Assembly (NCBI RefSeq): GCF_001543205.1
Contig: NZ_CP014162.1
Coordinates: 1,674,001-1,738,000 of the forward strand
Length of the DNA: 64,000 nucleotides
Direction: 5' to 3'
DNA from: Aerococcus urinaeequi
Lineage (GTDB): Bacteria > Bacillota > Bacilli > Lactobacillales > Aerococcaceae
Shown: positions 57,167-64,000 of the stretch, piece after piece
Layout: each line of letters opens with the position of its first letter
How positions within the stretch are numbered: position 1 is the stretch's first letter
Position numbers and translations under genes: made by a program
The notes under the pieces: generated by a model
Databases searched by the model: none
What the model was told of the DNA's origin: nothing
Seen by the model: the letters and a program-made list of their open reading frames with translations, nothing else

Positions 57167-59809
57167 ATGAAACAATTAACATCAGCAGAAATTCGCCAAA
57201 TGTGGCTAGATTTTTGGCAATCTAAAGGCCATAGTGTGGAGCCAAGTGCTTCATTAGTGCCAGTTCAAGATCCGTCATTATTATGGATTAACTCAGGGGT
57301 TGCAACCTTGAAGAAATACTTTGATGGCTCTGTTGTACCTGAAAACCCACGTATCACCAACTCACAAAAATCAATTCGTACCAACGATATTGAAAATGTT
57401 GGTGTGACAGCGCGTCACCATACCTTATTTGAAATGTTAGGGAACTTCTCTATCGGGGACTACTTCAAAGTTGAAGTGATTCCTTGGGCTTGGGAATTCT
57501 TAACTGACGAGAAATGGTTGGGATTAGATCCTGAGAAACTATATATGACTTACTACCCAGAGGATACTGAAACAGTTGAATTATGGCGTAAGGCGACTGG
57601 TTTATCTGATGACCATTATGTGCCAGTGGAAGATAACTTCTGGGATTTAGGTGCTGGTCCATGTGGTCCGGACACAGAAATTTTCTATGACCGCGGGGTT
57701 AAATACCAAGATTTAGAAGATTCTGACCCAGAAATGTACCCAGGCGGGGAAAATGAGCGTTACTTGGAAATCTGGAATATCGTGTTTTCTCAGTTTAACC
57801 ATATGCCAAACGGCGAATATGTGCCTTTAAAACATAAGAATATTGATACGGGTATGGGGCTAGAGCGTATGACTTCTGTCATCCAAGATGCGCCAACCAA
57901 CTTTGAAACAGACCTATTCTTACCGATTATTAAAGAAATCGAAACGTTAGGGACAACTGTAAAATACGGTGAAAAACCTGAAACTGATGTTTCTTATAAG
58001 GTAATTGCTGACCACGTTCGTGCAGTAACTTTTGCCATTAGTGACCGTGCTTTACCTTCAAATGAAGGCCGTGGCTATATCTTACGTCGTTTAATCCGTC
58101 GTGCGATCATGCATGCACGACGTTTAGGTATCAAAGATAACTTCTTAACGAAATTGGTACCTGTTGTTGCGGACATTATGGCTGACTTCTATCCAGAAGT
58201 GAAAGCAGACCAAGACTTTATCCAGGATGTAATTAAAACAGAAGAAGATCGTTTTAACGAAACCATCAATGAAGGGGAAGCGATTATTCAAGAAGTGATT
58301 GCAACGCTTGAAGCGGAACATAATAAAGTGATGTCTGGTGCGCAAGCCTTTAAATTATATGATACTTACGGCTTCCCATTAGAATTAACGCAAGAATACT
58401 TAGAAGAAGTGGGTATTGATGTTGATTTATCTGGCTTTGAAGAAGCGATGAAAGCACAAAGAGAACGTGCGCGTGCTGCGCGTAAGGATTCAACAGGTAT
58501 GGCTGTGCAGTCTGAAGTGTTGAGTGAAATTGACGTGACATCAACTTATGTTGGTTACGACCAATTAGTCGTAGAAACGCGCGTGAATACCATTGTGTCA
58601 GGAGACGCATTAGTGTCGTCAGCAGAAGATGGGGACGAGGTATACTTAGTTGCTGAGCAGACACCATTTTACGCTGAAATGGGTGGTCAAATTGCGGATA
58701 CAGGTGACGTCCTAGATGAAGATGGCCAATTAATTGGACATGTGGTAAATGTTGTTCGTGCACCAAATGGTCAACACTTACATGAAGTGAAATTAGAAGT
58801 AGCTATAGTATTGGACCAAACTGTACAATTAGCGGTTGACCGCCGTCGTCACCACTCAATCGAGAAAAACCATACGGCAACCCATTTATTACATCAAGCA
58901 TTGAAAGATGTTTTAGGGGACCATGCTAACCAAGCAGGGTCATTGGTAACTGCTGAACACTTACGTTTCGACTTCTCGCACTTTGGGCAAGTAACAGATG
59001 AAGAATTGGCTGAAATGGAAGCGAAAGTAAATGAAGCTATCGCGGAAGCTTTCCCAGTTGTGACAACAGTAACGTCTATTGATGAAGCTAGAGCTGCTGG
59101 CGCACAAGCCTTGTTTGGTGAAAAATATGGTAGCGAAGTGCGTATGGTAGATATTAACCACTGGTCAATTGAACTTTGTGGGGGTACACACGTTGGTAAT
59201 ACTGCTGAAATCGGTCTATTCAAGATCACTTCAGAATCTGGTATCGGTGCTGGTGTTCGTCGTATTGAAGCTGTAACTTCATTAGCTGCTATCCAAGAAT
59301 ACAAGGTGCAAGAAAACATCCTGAAACAAATTGCTTCAAACTTAAAAGTAAGCAAATTCTTAAATGTTGTGGCACGTTTACAACAATTTAGAGAAGAACA
59401 TAAGGAAACTTTACAGCAATTAAGTGCTTTACGTGATAAAATGAATGCGCAAGCAGCAGGTCAAATCTTTGATCATGTAGAAACTGCTGGTGCTTATACT
59501 GTAATCGCTGAACACGTACCAAATCGTTCGATGGATGATTTACGTAAGATTGCGGACGAGTGGAAACAAAAAGGCTCTTCTGATATCCTTGTGCTAGCAA
59601 CTTCAGTGGATGATAAAGCGAATTTATTAATCGCTGTTGGGCAAGATGCTGTTAAAGCGGGTGTTAAAGCAGGCGACCTAATCAAACAAGTCGCACCCAA
59701 AATTGGTGGTGGCGGTGGTGGTCGTCCAGATATGGCCCAAGCCGGCGGTAAAAACCCAGCTGGAATTGAAGAAGCACTTGCCTATGCGAAAGAAATTATT
59801 GGCAAATAA
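57167..59809 (+). CDS. alaS: Alanyl-tRNA synthetase
   Basis: Class II synthetase of 880 residues that charges tRNA-Ala and edits Ser/Gly errors. The N-terminal aminoacylation core starts TSAEIRQMWLDFWQSKGH and includes the tRNA-recognition region to about 460. The editing domain has HTATHLLHQAL and CGGTHVGNT (zinc ligands). The C-Ala domain ends with GGGGGGRPDMAQAGG. ATG 57167 has GAGGAGG at 57154-57160. It is regulated by the upstream T-box. Confidence 0.98.
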   Translation: MKQLTSAEIRQMWLDFWQSKGHSVEPSASLVPVQDPSLLWINSGVATLKKYFDGSVVPENPRITNSQKSIRTNDIENVGVTARHHTLFEMLGNFSIGDYFKVEVIPWAWEFLTDEKWLGLDPEKLYMTYYPEDTETVELWRKATGLSDDHYVPVEDNFWDLGAGPCGPDTEIFYDRGVKYQDLEDSDPEMYPGGENERYLEIWNIVFSQFNHMPNGEYVPLKHKNIDTGMGLERMTSVIQDAPTNFETDLFLPIIKEIETLGTTVKYGEKPETDVSYKVIADHVRAVTFAISDRALPSNEGRGYILRRLIRRAIMHARRLGIKDNFLTKLVPVVADIMADFYPEVKADQDFIQDVIKTEEDRFNETINEGEAIIQEVIATLEAEHNKVMSGAQAFKLYDTYGFPLELTQEYLEEVGIDVDLSGFEEAMKAQRERARAARKDSTGMAVQSEVLSEIDVTSTYVGYDQLVVETRVNTIVSGDALVSSAEDGDEVYLVAEQTPFYAEMGGQIADTGDVLDEDGQLIGHVVNVVRAPNGQHLHEVKLEVAIVLDQTVQLAVDRRRHHSIEKNHTATHLLHQALKDVLGDHANQAGSLVTAEHLRFDFSHFGQVTDEELAEMEAKVNEAIAEAFPVVTTVTSIDEARAAGAQALFGEKYGSEVRMVDINHWSIELCGGTHVGNTAEIGLFKITSESGIGAGVRRIEAVTSLAAIQEYKVQENILKQIASNLKVSKFLNVVARLQQFREEHKETLQQLSALRDKMNAQAAGQIFDHVETAGAYTVIAEHVPNRSMDDLRKIADEWKQKGSSDILVLATSVDDKANLLIAVGQDAVKAGVKAGDLIKQVAPKIGGGGGGRPDMAQAGGKNPAGIEEALAYAKEIIGK

Positions 59810-59873
59810 TGACGATTTCTTGTTAAAATACGGATAATTAGGTAAACTATAGATAATATTTGGAGGTGTTCTG

Positions 59874-60137
59874 ATGAGTAATAAAGATGAAACAGTCCTA
59901 TTCAATTTCGGAGAAAACAACGAAAAGGATGTCAAAGAGACATTAGAAATCGTATATGATTCTCTTAAAGAAAAAGGTTACAACCCAGTAAATCAAATCG
60001 TTGGTTATTTATTATCTGGTGATCCAGCTTATATTCCACGTCATAACGAAGCGCGTAATATTATCCGTTATCATGACCGCGATGAAATTCTTGAAGAATT
60101 AATCGTGAATTACATGAAACAATCTGGTCGCGAGTAA
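59874..60137 (+). CDS. ireB: IreB regulatory protein (UPF0297)
   Basis: An 87-residue protein, known in Enterococcus as a phosphorylated substrate of the PASTA kinase IreK that affects cephalosporin tolerance. The sequence [15 protein letters not shown] and [21 protein letters not shown] is diagnostic. RBS GGAGGTG. It overlaps ruvX by one base (TAATG). The phospho-acceptor Thr residues of the enterococcal protein lie near the N-terminus; here a Thr is at residue 7. Confidence 0.94.
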   Translation: MSNKDETVLFNFGENNEKDVKETLEIVYDSLKEKGYNPVNQIVGYLLSGDPAYIPRHNEARNIIRYHDRDEILEELIVNYMKQSGRE

Positions 60138-60556
60138 TGCGATACATGGGATTAGATGTTGGGTCTAAAACAGTCGGCGTGGCTGTTTCTGATCCATTTG
60201 GATGGACTGCCCAAGGGGTAGAAATCATTCCAATCGATGAAGAATTAGAAGAATTCGGTTTGGACCGACTTGGCGAGTTGATTGCTGAGTATAAGGTAGA
60301 AGCGTTAGTTCTCGGTTTACCCAAGAATATGAACAATTCTATCGGCCCACGCGCTGAAGCATCACAAAAATACGGACAACTTGTGATAGACCGGTTTGAT
60401 TTACCAGTCTTTTATCAGGATGAGCGTTTAACAACTGTTCAAGCAGAACGGATGTTAATTGCCAACGATGTCAGTCGTAAGAAGCGTAAGAAAGTGATCG
60501 ATAAATTGGCCGCAGTATTGATTCTGCAGAATTATTTAGATGCCCACCCATCATAG
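60137..60556 (+). CDS. ruvX: Holliday junction resolvase RuvX (YqgF)
   Basis: RuvX/YqgF has an RNase H-like fold and works in rRNA maturation and, by homology, junction resolution. The 139 residues show [50 protein letters not shown] and the late Asp in [18 protein letters not shown]. The start ATG overlaps the ireB stop; the order ireB-ruvX-DUF1292 is conserved in Firmicutes. Confidence 0.95.
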   Translation: MRYMGLDVGSKTVGVAVSDPFGWTAQGVEIIPIDEELEEFGLDRLGELIAEYKVEALVLGLPKNMNNSIGPRAEASQKYGQLVIDRFDLPVFYQDERLTTVQAERMLIANDVSRKKRKKVIDKLAAVLILQNYLDAHPS

Positions 60557-60557
60557 T

Positions 60558-60674
60558 AGGTGTGCGGAAAGTCGTTTAGAATTAACGCGCTGGACCAAAA
60601 GACGAACAATTACTGTTAAGTAATTGGAGCATCTTGGGAAGCGTCCGATAATTCTGACTTTTCAAGCCCAATAT
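60558..60674 (+). ncRNA. Intergenic element copy B, candidate structured RNA
   Basis: Second copy of the 117-base element at 16494-16610, placed between ruvX and the DUF1292 gene. Here the inner hairpin is perfect (CAATTAC, loop TGTTAA, GTAATTG), GACG/CGTC can pair outside it, and GAAAGTC can close against GACTTTTC. No coding frame is shared convincingly between the two copies. Confidence 0.45.
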
Positions 60675-60744
60675 GATGGTTATTGAGAGATATTGATTGA
60701 GTACGTTATAGGCTCAACACACGAGAGAAAAAGGAGATTTTCAA

Positions 60745-61044
60745 ATGACTGAACATCATGAACATGACCACGAAGGTCACGAGCACATTACAATTGTTGA
60801 CGAGGAAGGTAACGAGCAATTATTCGAAATTCTATTTACATTCGATTCAGAAGATTTCGGTAAATCATATGTTATCGTCTACCCAGCAGGCGTATCTGAC
60901 GAAGAGGGCGTAGAATTACAAGCTTTCTCTTACGTTGAAAGTGAAGACGGCTTTGAAGGTCAATTAAATCCTATTGAGACTGAAGAAGAATGGGATATGG
61001 TAGAAGAAGTATTAGCGACTTTTATCGAAGACGAAGATTTATAA
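60745..61044 (+). CDS. DUF1292 protein (YrzB-like)
   Basis: A very acidic 99-residue protein, with a His-rich N-terminus ([12 protein letters not shown]) and the DUF1292 core ([23 protein letters not shown]). Function unknown; it nearly always follows ireB and ruvX. The His cluster could bind metal, which is an inference. RBS AAAGGAG. A terminator follows. Confidence 0.88.
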   Translation: MTEHHEHDHEGHEHITIVDEEGNEQLFEILFTFDSEDFGKSYVIVYPAGVSDEEGVELQAFSYVESEDGFEGQLNPIETEEEWDMVEEVLATFIEDEDL

Positions 61045-61077
61045 TCTGTCGCTTTAAGTAAATGTCAATAAAAGAGA

Positions 61078-61109
61078 AAAAGCATCCAATTGATTTTGGG
61101 TGCTTTTTT
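61078..61109 (+). terminator. Terminator after the DUF1292 gene
   Basis: Hairpin AAAAAGCATCCAA ... TTGGGTGCTTTTTT with one G-U pair. Confidence 0.88.
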
Positions 61110-61225
61110 CATGGAAAAAACTAAATAAATAATTGATGAGAAGAGTGGAAAATACTTGTAAATGAAATCATCAAGAGATAGAATGTATCCATAGATAAAT
61201 TTTATCCACGAATGGAGGGTATTCA

Positions 61226-61705
61226 ATGAAGATGAAAAGTGGGGTTGAACAAGCCCTTTGTATAATGATTATGCTGGCAACCCAGGCCGATCACCGTCCC
61301 ATAAAAAGCACAATTTTCAGTCGGCGTCTTGAGGTGTCTGATTCATACCTGAAAAAAATCATGCGTTCTTTGGTGGTTTCAGGTTTGGTGCATTCTATAG
61401 CTGGTAAGGATGGCGGTTTTGTATTAAAGAAATCACCTAAAGATATGACGATGTTACATATTTATGAAGCGATTGAGGGCAAAGAAAGTTTTGTTCGACC
61501 AACAAATCTAGCAGAAAAAGTATTTTTACATGCTGATAAAATTAAGAATAAAAAACGCGAAGTATTAGATGTATTTTCTGATGCTGAGCAATTATTTAAA
61601 CAACGATTACAAAAATATACACTTGAATCATTATTAATGGCAGGCACTAATGAAGTGAATGTTGTAGATTGGGAATCAATTGTTACTTCTAACGAAAAAG
61701 AATAA
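61226..61705 (+). CDS. Rrf2-family transcriptional regulator
   Basis: This 159-residue winged-helix regulator starts MKMKSGVEQALCIMIMLA and has the Rrf2 recognition region RRLEVSDSYLKKIMRSLVVSGLV and wing GKDGGFVL. The three-Cys cluster of IscR/NsrR is absent: only one Cys is present, in the first helix, so it probably does not hold an iron-sulfur cluster. It lies 18 bases before the YhgE/Pip gene and is likely to control it. RBS GGAGGG. Confidence 0.88.
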   Translation: MKMKSGVEQALCIMIMLATQADHRPIKSTIFSRRLEVSDSYLKKIMRSLVVSGLVHSIAGKDGGFVLKKSPKDMTMLHIYEAIEGKESFVRPTNLAEKVFLHADKIKNKKREVLDVFSDAEQLFKQRLQKYTLESLLMAGTNEVNVVDWESIVTSNEKE

Positions 61706-61723
61706 GAATGGACGTGTGCTACT

Positions 61724-64000
61724 TTGATTAAGCAAGAATGGCAATCAATATTTACAAAGAAAAAAATGATCATTATTTTACTAGGGATAGCTTTTATTCC
61801 TTCGTTATACACAGTAATTTTTTTGAGTTCTATGTGGGATCCATATGGAAAACTTGCGAATTTACCAGTAGCCGTTGTGAATGAAGACAAGGCAGTTCAA
61901 TATAATGATGAAAACTTAGCAATAGGGGATAATTTAGTGGGTGAGTTGGAAAATTCAGATGAAATGGATTTTGAATTTGTGTCAAAATCAGATGCTGAGG
62001 CTGGATTAAAAGATGGTGATTACTATATGGTCATCACCATTCCCGAAAATTTCTCAGAAAACGCCACGAGTTTACTTGAAGATGAACCCAAACAAATGAC
62101 CTTAAATTATGAAACCAGCGCGGGACATTCTTATATTGCCTCCAAGCTAACCTCTTCTGCAGCTAATACGATTAAGGATTCGGTATCTAGCGAAGTGACT
62201 AAAATATACGCGGAAACAATTTTTGCACAATTACAAACTGTGGCAGATAAAATGCAAGATGCTGCGGATGGTGGTAGTCAAATTAAAGACGGTGTAGAAG
62301 AAGCTGCAGATGGAAATGCTACAATAACAGAAAATTTAAACACTTTAGCATCATCAAGTCTAATTTTTGCTGATGGGGCAGATAGCTTAGATGTTGGTTT
62401 AAACACATATATTGATGGTGTCAGTCAAGTAAACGAAGGTGCTACGGCTTTAAACGAAGGTACCAGTCAATTAACAGATAGTATGCCTGCCTTGACATCG
62501 GGCGTAAGTCAATTGACTAGCGGTGCAGGCGATTTAGCTGATGGTAGTGCTACTCTAAGTGCTGGGTTAACTACTTTGTCTGATAATACAGTGACATTAG
62601 CAGATGGCGCTAATAGTTTGAACGATGGCATGGTGCAATTAGCTGAAGGGAGTCAGGCTTTAACAGATGGCTTATCACAATTAAATGCGAGTCTAACAAG
62701 CGAAGACCAGGCTGCGAAAATAACAGCTTTACAAACCGGATTAGATCAAATGAAATCAGGTTTAGATAATTTAGATAGTAGTTTACAGAATTCAAGTTTA
62801 GCTGGAGACTTATCAGATGTTACTGCCCAATTAGAGACATTATCGACTGCAATGGCAGATGTGCAAACACAATTGACCAGTATTGTAGCAGTTAGCGACC
62901 CAACTAGTAATACAGAAGCTGTTTTAACAGCAATTGAAGCAAGCGGGGCTGCATTAACGCCTGAACAAGAGGCTGCAGTTAGTACGGCTGTTGCAAACCA
63001 ATTTACGACAGTGGCCACTACTCAAGCGGGCTCAGTTCAAACGATTTCTACTGATTTATCGTCTCTATCTAGTTTGCAAGACGTTGATGTCACGGCAATT
63101 GGTAGCCAGATTGCTAATTTACAAGCAAGTGTTCATCAATTAACTGAAGGGTATGATGCTTTATATGATGGTACCAATACCTTAATTGATGGCGTTAACC
63201 AAGTGGCATCTAGTAGCGATACCTTATTAGCGGGCGCACAGACACTGGATGCTGGAATAGATCAAGCACAAAGTGGTGCTACTGCATTAGCTTCAGGTAT
63301 GAGTCAACTGAATGACGGTACCCAAGAATTGAATGCGGGTGGTTTATCACTAACAGATGGTTCTAATCAATTGAGTGAAGGTCTAAATACATTGAATAGC
63401 CAAACAGGCACTTTGGCTGATGGCGCCATTCAATTGCAAGCAGGTACACAAGCCTTGGCTGATGGTACTGGCCAACTAGTTGCTAATAGTGGTCAATTAA
63501 CTGATGGTACTAGCCAACTTGCAGATGGTGCAGGGCAAATTGCAGATGGGGCAGATCAATTGGCGAATGGTTCACAAACATTAGGTGACGGCCTAGGCAC
63601 AATCGCTGATGGTACATCTGAATTAAGTACACAGTTAGCGAATGGTAGTCAAACGCTGAACGAAGTTGATGCAACTGACAATACGTATGACATGATGGCA
63701 GAACCAGTCGACACTAATCAAACTGAAACCGCACCAATTCCAAATAATGGTACAGGGATGGCGCCATATATGATGTCTGTTGCTTTATTCATCGGTGCAA
63801 TTACCTTAAATCTAATGTTCGATAGTTATACACCTAAAGGTCGCCCTAAAAATGGCATCAGCTGGTGGGCAAGTAAATTCTCTGTGTTGGCAGTGGTTGG
63901 TATTTTACAATCCTTGATTATGGTATTTCTATTACATACAGTGAATGGTTTAGAAACATTTTCTATGAGTAAAACATTACTCGTAACGATAATAACGGCC
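61724..64000 (+). CDS. YhgE/Pip-type membrane protein with ADG-repeat ectodomain, 5' part
   Basis: The frame stays open from TTG 61724 to the window edge: 759 codons with no stop. The N-terminus is typical of YhgE/Pip proteins: KKKMIIILLGIAFIPSLYTVIFLSSMWDPYGKLANLPVAVVNED. A long outer domain follows, with coiled-coil-like repeats of the pattern L-x-D-G-x-x-x-L (for example LADGANSLNDGMVQLAEGS), at about residues 180-650. Membrane helices begin near 680 (MAPYMMSVALFIGAITLNLMF). Relatives include the phage infection protein Pip and ABC-2-like exporters; the role here is unknown. The RBS is weak. Confidence 0.88.
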   Translation, partial: MIKQEWQSIFTKKKMIIILLGIAFIPSLYTVIFLSSMWDPYGKLANLPVAVVNEDKAVQYNDENLAIGDNLVGELENSDEMDFEFVSKSDAEAGLKDGDYYMVITIPENFSENATSLLEDEPKQMTLNYETSAGHSYIASKLTSSAANTIKDSVSSEVTKIYAETIFAQLQTVADKMQDAADGGSQIKDGVEEAADGNATITENLNTLASSSLIFADGADSLDVGLNTYIDGVSQVNEGATALNEGTSQLTDSMPALTSGVSQLTSGAGDLADGSATLSAGLTTLSDNTVTLADGANSLNDGMVQLAEGSQALTDGLSQLNASLTSEDQAAKITALQTGLDQMKSGLDNLDSSLQNSSLAGDLSDVTAQLETLSTAMADVQTQLTSIVAVSDPTSNTEAVLTAIEASGAALTPEQEAAVSTAVANQFTTVATTQAGSVQTISTDLSSLSSLQDVDVTAIGSQIANLQASVHQLTEGYDALYDGTNTLIDGVNQVASSSDTLLAGAQTLDAGIDQAQSGATALASGMSQLNDGTQELNAGGLSLTDGSNQLSEGLNTLNSQTGTLADGAIQLQAGTQALADGTGQLVANSGQLTDGTSQLADGAGQIADGADQLANGSQTLGDGLGTIADGTSELSTQLANGSQTLNEVDATDNTYDMMAEPVDTNQTETAPIPNNGTGMAPYMMSVALFIGAITLNLMFDSYTPKGRPKNGISWWASKFSVLAVVGILQSLIMVFLLHTVNGLETFSMSKTLLVTIITA

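Noticed and set aside
58350-59355. Antisense open frames of 138 and 153 codons inside alaS
   Set aside because: They result from the codon bias of alaS; no RBS, no recognisable domain, and alaS itself is intact.
62280-63660. Tandem DNA repeat or CRISPR-like array
   Set aside because: The repetition is at protein level (L-x-D-G pattern) in one open frame; DNA units vary in length and sequence.

Overview
The window is a stretch of low-GC Firmicutes core chromosome from the order Lactobacillales. The 16S rRNA gene, with its short helix around 25320-25340 and the V2 region around 25420-25450, looks to me like the Aerococcus viridans / A. urinaeequi group. That placement is from memory and was not searched. 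Supporting signs are a fused glutathione synthase, an IreB/RuvX/DUF1292 cluster, T-box leaders, a ribosomal protein L27 with a cleavable N-terminus and many TTG/GTG starts. I see no prophage, insertion sequence, CRISPR array or defence island. Nearly all genes belong to recognisable families.

Layout. 1-2.5 kb: end of an HU gene, then a convergent sucrose PTS permease gene (scrA). 2.5-5.2 kb: divergent scrB (sucrose-6-phosphate hydrolase) and scrR (LacI repressor); one 16-bp palindrome supplies the -35 boxes of both divergent promoters. 5.2-16.5 kb: apbE, a TPR protein, dapB-cca-dinG-DUF5590-aspB, dnaD-nth and a MarR regulator. 16.7-22.1 kb: the YunD-YutD-YutF-DUF1461 cluster facing YumC-type ferredoxin-NADP reductase and a YuiD-like membrane protein. 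22.2-24.6 kb: cyclophilin, an S1-domain protein and pgi. 24.7-32.3 kb: an rRNA operon driven by five tandem promoters (16S, 23S, 5S) followed by 23 tRNA genes. A 263-bp Ser-fMet-Asp block occurs twice in that array.

32.3-38.8 kb: mreCD, a T-box-controlled amino-acid ABC transporter, the L21-Prp-L27 operon with its L21 leader, and a YtxK-type methyltransferase. 38.9-40.1 kb: ackA. 40.3-44.8 kb: a MurNAc / peptidoglycan-recycling operon (mupG-murQ-murP-murR) with a cre-like site. 45-49 kb: a Spx/ArsC-like protein, an M20 peptidase, a universal stress protein, 6S RNA and rarA. 49-56.9 kb: gshAB, a cysteine desulfurase, DUF1831, mnmA and recD2. 56.9-61 kb: T-box-alaS, ireB, ruvX and a DUF1292 gene. 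61.2-64 kb: an Rrf2-type regulator and a large YhgE/Pip membrane protein cut by the window end.

How the genes work together. Sucrose enters as sucrose-6-phosphate and is hydrolysed by ScrB, and pgi channels the glucose-6-phosphate onward. MurNAc (or a MurNAc glycoside) enters as a 6-phosphate and is cut by MupG and MurQ. Cysteine is used for glutathione (GshAB) and for tRNA thiolation (desulfurase plus MnmA). No undescribed large system stands out. The observations I rate highest are a 117-bp intergenic element present twice about 44 kb apart (candidate structured RNA), the shared-operator scr promoters, an endonuclease III with one iron-sulfur ligand replaced by Asp, the tRNA block duplication, and the T-box transporter with an unresolved specifier.
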